A DNA stretch of 9,909 bases from positions 1 through 9,909 of the forward strand of contig JAXGTD010000144.1 of assembly GCA_040775095.1 (NCBI GenBank), given 5' to 3'. Under the pieces are notes generated by a model. The model did not search any database. It saw only the letters and a program-made list of their open reading frames with translations, and was not told the origin of the DNA. The DNA is from JAXGTD01 sp040775095. Lineage in GTDB: Bacteria > Pseudomonadota > Gammaproteobacteria > Chromatiales > Chromatiaceae. Within the stretch, counting starts at the first letter, position 1, and the number at the start of each line of letters is the position of its first letter. Below, in pieces: positions 6,938-9,909 of the stretch. The position numbers and the translations under genes were made by a program.

Positions 6938-7105
6938 TTGAATCAACGATTCCCAGCAAGGTTTAGGGAATTGTTGATTCAAAGCGCTTCCGGATCGGGT
7001 CGGGGATGGCCCGGCATTTTCGAGCGCGGCGAGCGCGTGTAAATGGAGCATTTCGCGCCTCGCGGAGTGCGAGCTGATTAAATGCCAGAAAGGCATTCGG
7101 TCAGC
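6938..7105. repeat. Structured repeat, copy A
   Basis: This copy holds four consecutive hairpins. First, 6938-6954 with 6966-6982 (17 bp with one G-T wobble, 11-nt loop; arms begin TTGAATCAAC). Second, a GC hairpin 6996-7001 with 7008-7013 (6-nt loop). Third, after the conserved AAATGGAGCA, 7048-7057 with 7061-7070. Last, 7073-7086 with 7092-7105, a 33-nt hairpin with loop AGAAA. From about 6996 to its end it aligns with copy C (7951-8071), sharing GGCCCGGCATTTTCGAGCG-like blocks and the order of hairpins. It is non-coding and palindromic, like REP or MITE families, but I do not recognise the family. Confidence 0.7.
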
Positions 7106-7137
7106 GCCTGCTCAGGGATCGCGTATTCGGCGCGCGA

Positions 7138-7170
7138 GCCGATCCAACGCCAGGATGGCATTTGATCCGC
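7138..7170. repeat. Isolated 33-nt terminal hairpin of the repeat family (A')
   Basis: GCCGATCCAACGCC (7138-7151) and GGCATTTGATCCGC (7157-7170) form a stem with two or three mismatches and the 5-nt loop AGGAT, the geometry of the terminal hairpins in copies A, B and C. It starts 32 nt after copy A ends and lies 7 nt beyond the DUF2934 stop codon, so it would be in the 3' untranslated part of that mRNA. Confidence 0.65.
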
Positions 7171-7177
7171 ATCGCGT

Positions 7178-7423
7178 TTAGCCACCCCAGAGCTGGAGCG
7201 CATTGCGCAGACCCCGGCGTTCCAACGCGTGGCGACCCAGGCCCGCCTGGCGCATCGTCGCGAGCATATTGTCGATCTGCTGCTCCGCCTGCATCCAGTC
7301 CAGTGCCGCGTGGCCAGGGGCGAAGCAGCGATGCTCGGCCAGAAAGTAGGCGGCGACCGCGATCATCTCATGGCGTTCTTCGGCGGTCAGCTCGAGCGGC
7401 GTCTCGGCGGTTTCCTGACTCAT
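7178..7423 (-). CDS. DUF2934 domain protein
   Basis: A small soluble protein of 81 residues. The core at about 16-54 (ERHEMIAVAAYFLAE, then FAPGHAALDWMQAEQQID) fits the DUF2934 family, whose members have the pattern R-x-x-I-x-x-A-Y-x-x-x-E-x-R-G-x-x-x-G-x-x-x-x-D-W-x-x-A-E. Its function is not established. No signal peptide or membrane segment is seen. The ATG at 7423 is preceded by AGGAG with about 12-nt spacing, longer than ideal. The gene is flanked on both sides by the structured repeats, and neither neighbour is co-directional and close, so it is probably transcribed alone. The family call is from memory of the pattern. Confidence 0.78.
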   Translation of the reverse strand: MSQETAETPLELTAEERHEMIAVAAYFLAEHRCFAPGHAALDWMQAEQQIDNMLATMRQAGLGRHALERRGLRNALQLWGG

Positions 7424-7510
7424 GGCGCGTCACGGCTCCTGGCAGCACGGATCGGATGTGGCAGCGCCCCGCCAAGCGCGCCTGATCAAGGAAATGTCAG
7501 TTTACGGCGT

Positions 7511-7634
7511 CTCCGGTCCGGGCCATGGACGGGCCCGACATCTGCCGTCACTCGAGTGGCTGAAAATGCAGCGAATCGGAGACCGGGTTCCCGGTTTGCG
7601 CGTTGATCCAATGCCGGGAAGGTGTTGGATCAGG
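7511..7634. repeat. Structured repeat, copy B (most diverged)
   Basis: It contains the GC hairpin 7519-7524 with 7532-7537 around ATGGACG, the partly conserved TGAAAATGCAGC block, a hairpin 7580-7586 with 7591-7597 (ACCGGGTTCCCGGT core), and the 33-nt terminal hairpin 7602-7634 with loop GGGAA. In the last hairpin positions 7604-7615 pair fully with 7621-7632, including two G-T wobbles, although the sequence differs from copies A and C. It has the same orientation as they do. Confidence 0.6.
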
Positions 7635-7904
7635 ACCTCCTTGCGCGTGCCCGATGATTGCCGGACATGGCTCGAGCCGGCATCTGCCCGGGTATTGGCT
7701 GCCTGGAACGCGTCGGCTCGGGTGAACGCGGGAGCGGATGTCCGCGGCCACCGTCGACGCCTGTCATGATACTGCCGGGCCCGCGTGCATGCAGAGATCG
7801 GGCAACTCGAAGGGCTCCAGTTGCCCGGCCGGTGAGGAGATGCGCCGCCATGATCGCCCGCGTGCGCGCGTGGATAAAGCAGGCACTCGGAAACCGAGCC
7901 CTCC
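7635..7904. other. Non-coding stretch between repeat copies B and C, with one strong hairpin
   Basis: I see no convincing gene here; the open frames that cross it have no recognisable domains and run into the repeats. The clear structure is CGGGCAACT (7799-7807) pairing perfectly with AGTTGCCCG (7819-7827), 9 bp with an 11-nt loop and no T-run on either side. A smaller perfect hairpin CTCGG-AAA-CCGAG lies at 7886-7898. Confidence 0.5.
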
Positions 7905-7920
7905 GCGCGCCGTCTCGAAG

Positions 7921-8071
7921 AATCCCGGGGAAGCGATTTTTCAAGGTCCCCGCCCGGGCCATGGAAGGCCCGGCATTTTCGAGCGTGGCGCGCGCTTGAA
8001 AATGGAGCACCGCGCGAGTCGCGCCTCGCGAGGTGCGAGCCGATCCGATGCCCGGAAGGCATTTGATCAGC
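7921..8071. repeat. Structured repeat, copy C
   Basis: It shows the GC hairpin 7954-7960 with 7967-7973 (loop ATGGAA), the block GGCATTTTCGAGCG...TTGAAAATGGAGCAC, in which CATTTTC and GAAAATG can themselves pair, then a 12-bp hairpin 8007-8018 with 8025-8036 (one mismatch), and the 33-nt hairpin 8039-8071 with loop CGGAA. The third hairpin replaces the one in copy A with a different sequence but keeps pairing, which argues that structure is what is kept. Confidence 0.7.
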
Positions 8072-8391
8072 GTCCCCATAGGTGAAGCAACCGGGGTCGG
8101 CGCGGTACTATGCGCCGGCCGGGGGTCCCACCCGACCGTGGTCGGGCGAGACGGTTCGGTTGCGAGGCCCAGCCGCCCCAGAATGCGGATGCAACCCGAC
8201 GGTGTCGGCGCCGCCGCGCGCGAGGGTCCCCGAGGGGATTGCCGGTGTCGCGGTCGAGTCGAGCGCGACGGGCGCCCCGTCCGCAACGTCGTGCCGTGTT
8301 CACCACGCCGGCCTGTCGATCCCTGTCACCCTGCCGGGGTGGCTGTAGGGCGTGAGCCCCGCAGACCGCGAGCCCCAATGAGGAGCCGTAC
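8072..8391. other. Upstream region of the DUF2760-Hsp70 genes, with two hairpins
   Basis: No gene is supported here. Two GC-rich hairpins follow the repeat: GGTCGGCGC (8095-8103) with GCGCCGGCC (8112-8120), 9 bp with one wobble and an 8-nt loop, and CCCGAC (8131-8136) with GTCGGG (8141-8146) around CGTG. Neither has a T-run. I found no convincing sigma70 or heat-shock promoter before the DUF2760 gene, although one must exist here or further upstream. Confidence 0.45.
8380..8385 (+). promoter_or_regulatory. Ribosome binding site of the DUF2760 gene
   Basis: GAGGAG with 6 nt to the ATG at 8392, good spacing that supports this start. Confidence 0.75.
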
Positions 8392-9036
8392 ATGAGTGAC
8401 CCGAAGCCATCGTCCGCGCAGCAGCGGCCGCCCATTCGGCAATGGCCCCGGATCGGGCTTGCCAGTGCCACACGTCTCGTGGGCGTCCTGGTCAGGACGG
8501 CGCGGATCCTGATCGGCCGGCTGCCGCTGGCCCTGATCAGCTTCTACCGTGCGCTGACCGACGCGGACGATTACCGAACCCTCGCCGATCTGCGTGCTGG
8601 CAAAAGGCCCCGCATCGCGCCCGCGGCGGCCATCGAGCCGGTCACGCTGCAGAGCGCGGGCCCCGATTCGGCCCTGGTCCTGCTCGGGTTATTGCAGAAA
8701 GAAGGGCGTCTGATCGATTTCCTGCAAGAGGACGTGACCGGCTATTCGGATGCGGAGGTCGGCACCGCGGCGCGCGTGGTCCATCAGGGTTGCCGGCGCG
8801 TGCTGCAGGAACACCTGAGCATCGAGCCGGTGCGCGGCGAGGCCGAGGGTACCTGGATCACCCTGGCGGCGGGTTTCGACCCGGCCACGGTGCGTCCGAC
8901 GGGGAATGTCGTGGGTGATCCACCGTTCACCGGGGCGCTGGTGCATCGCGGGTGGCGAGCCACCGAGGTGCGCTTGCCACAGGTCGCCAGTACCCGTGAT
9001 GTCCGTATCCTGGCTGCCGCGGAGGTCGAGCTGTGA
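8392..9036 (+). CDS. DUF2760 domain protein
   Basis: A 214-residue protein. A polar N-terminus is followed by a hydrophobic, amphipathic stretch (about 21-52, ATRLVGVLVRTARILIGRLP then LALISFYRAL) that could touch the membrane. The DUF2760 domain covers about 84-214: ALVLLGLLQKEGRLIDFLQED, GYSDAEVGTAARVVHQGCR, EHLSIEPVRGEAEGTW, TGNVVGDPPFTGALVHRGWR and the terminal ILAAAEVEL. The function of the family is unknown to me, but such genes commonly stand next to unusual Hsp70 genes, as here. The stop TGA overlaps the next start (GTGA, 9033-9036), so the two proteins are probably made in step and act together. The family name is recalled from its pattern and context. Confidence 0.85.
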   Translation: MSDPKPSSAQQRPPIRQWPRIGLASATRLVGVLVRTARILIGRLPLALISFYRALTDADDYRTLADLRAGKRPRIAPAAAIEPVTLQSAGPDSALVLLGLLQKEGRLIDFLQEDVTGYSDAEVGTAARVVHQGCRRVLQEHLSIEPVRGEAEGTWITLAAGFDPATVRPTGNVVGDPPFTGALVHRGWRATEVRLPQVASTRDVRILAAAEVEL

Positions 9037-9909
9037 GTGAGTCGCGTTTTGCCGTTGGTATCGACCTGGGGACCACCCATTGTGCGCTGGCCTATGTCGA
9101 GTCGGCTCGGTGCGAGGGCGAGGACATCGAGCAGCAGCAGATGCCGATCCCGCAGCTGACCGCGCCGGGCTCGGTCGAGGAGCGTTACGTGCTGCCGTCG
9201 TTTCTCTATCTTCCGCACCCCGATGAGGTCAAGGCCGCGGATCTCAGTCTGCCCTGGGCGAGTGATCCGACCCGCATCGCCGGTGAGCTGGCGCGCAAGC
9301 AGGGCGCCAACACCCCGATCCGGCTCGTCTCCAGCGCCAAGAGCTGGCTGTGTCACCCGGACGTGGACCGCAAGGCGCCGATCCTGCCGCCCGACGTGCC
9401 GGCGGACATCCCCCAGATATCCCCCTTCGATGCCAGTGTGCACTACCTGTCGCACCTGCGGGACGCCTGGAACGGGCTGCACCCATATGACCCGCTCGAT
9501 CGCCAGGATGTGACCGTCACGGTGCCGGCCTCGTTCGATCCGGCCGCGCGCGAGCTCACCGCGGAGGCCGCGCGCGTGATCGGCATCCAGAACCTGGTGC
9601 TTCTGGAGGAGCCGCAGGCGGCGCTCTACAGTTGGGTCAACGACAGCGCCGGGCATTGGCGCCGCGAGGTCAAGGTTGGTGACGTGATCCTCGTCGTCGA
9701 CGTCGGCGGCGGCACCACGGACCTGTCACTGATCGCGGTCACCGAGCAGGACGGCGCCCTGGAGCTGACCCGGGTCGCCGTGGGCGAGCACATCCTTCTC
9801 GGCGGCGACAACATGGACCTGACCCTGGCACATCTGCTCAAGCAGAAGCTCACGCAGACCGGGGTCGAGCTCGACCGCTGGCAGCTCCAGGCCCTGACCC
9901 ATGGTTGCC
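9033..9909 (+). CDS. Hsp70-family (DnaK-like) protein, 3' partial
   Basis: The N-terminal 292 residues of an Hsp70-type ATPase; the frame is open at the window edge. It begins with GTG, overlapping the DUF2760 stop by 4 nt, with GGAGG 7 nt upstream. Nucleotide-binding motifs are intact: phosphate-1 GIDLGTTHCAL (9-19), a lysine in SSAKSWL (K103) at the place of the DnaK catalytic lysine, VTVPASFD (162-169), the connect-1-like EEPQAALYSW (192-201), phosphate-2 VVDVGGGTTDLS (221-232) and GGDNMD (257-262). The spacing differs from DnaK: about 30 extra residues lie between phosphate-1 and the lysine, and VKAADLSLPWASDPTRIAGE has no DnaK counterpart. It is therefore not the housekeeping DnaK but the divergent group that accompanies DUF2760. 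Whether it has a substrate-binding domain cannot be seen. Confidence 0.93.
   Translation, partial: MSESRFAVGIDLGTTHCALAYVESARCEGEDIEQQQMPIPQLTAPGSVEERYVLPSFLYLPHPDEVKAADLSLPWASDPTRIAGELARKQGANTPIRLVSSAKSWLCHPDVDRKAPILPPDVPADIPQISPFDASVHYLSHLRDAWNGLHPYDPLDRQDVTVTVPASFDPAARELTAEAARVIGIQNLVLLEEPQAALYSWVNDSAGHWRREVKVGDVILVVDVGGGTTDLSLIAVTEQDGALELTRVAVGEHILLGGDNMDLTLAHLLKQKLTQTGVELDRWQLQALTHGC

Noticed and set aside
7995..8035. A heat-shock (sigma32) promoter from CTTGAAAA at 7995
   Set aside because: No CCCCAT-like -10 element follows at the right distance, and the motif is part of the repeat's conserved palindrome and about 390 nt from the gene.
7073..8071. The 33-nt hairpins as a CRISPR array
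   Set aside because: Only four units, irregular spacing, diverged arms, an intervening gene and no cas genes.
7630..8286. A minus-strand open frame of 218 codons (and other frames in 7424-8391) as a gene
   Set aside because: It is built largely from the repeat copies; phrases such as LHFQ and LENAGPS recur in several frames because the DNA repeats, and no ribosome site or domain is seen.
8067..8471. A minus-strand open frame of 134 codons upstream of the DUF2760 gene
   Set aside because: It overlaps the start and ribosome site of a well-supported gene on the other strand and has arginine-rich shadow composition.

Overview
The window looks like chromosomal DNA from a sulfur-oxidising gammaproteobacterium, most likely a purple sulfur bacterium or close relative (Chromatiaceae/Ectothiorhodospiraceae type). 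The reasons are the high GC content, the gammaproteobacterial pheT-ihfA-merR gene order, and a flavocytochrome c sulfide dehydrogenase (FccAB) that keeps every key cysteine of the Allochromatium vinosum enzyme at the same mature-protein position. The similarity is judged from memory of that protein, not from a search.

Layout, left to right. (1) Positions 1-2918, plus strand: pheT (phenylalanyl-tRNA synthetase beta chain, 5' end cut off by the window), ihfA (IHF alpha) and a MerR-type regulator, tightly packed with a 4-nt gap and then an 11-nt overlap. (2) 2919-3103: a convergent intergenic stretch with GC-rich hairpins, one of which looks like a decayed, inverted copy of the repeat described below. 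(3) 3104-6729, minus strand: a four-gene sulfide-oxidation operon transcribed leftward. In transcription order it holds a NapC/NirT-type membrane-anchored tetraheme cytochrome c, an exported ankyrin-repeat protein, fccA (diheme cytochrome c) and fccB (Tat-exported flavoprotein). A sigma70-like promoter (TTGGCA-17-TAACAT, minus strand) lies about 110 nt upstream of the first gene.

(4) 6938-8146: a hairpin-dense island. It carries three related repeat copies of about 120-170 bp, each ending in a 33-nt hairpin with a 5-nt loop, plus a fourth isolated 33-nt hairpin. A small DUF2934 gene (7178-7423, minus) sits inside it, its stop codon 7 nt from one of the hairpins. (5) 8392-9909, plus strand: a DUF2760 protein overlapping by 4 nt the start of an Hsp70-family protein that runs off the right edge.

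How the genes may work together: FccB oxidises sulfide in the periplasm and passes electrons to the FccA hemes. The co-transcribed NapC/NirT-like cytochrome could connect this pair to the membrane quinone pool, and the ankyrin protein may act as a periplasmic scaffold or protective factor. That four-gene arrangement and the structured repeat family are the two things most worth a second look. The DUF2760-Hsp70 pair is a separate, probably specialised chaperone module.
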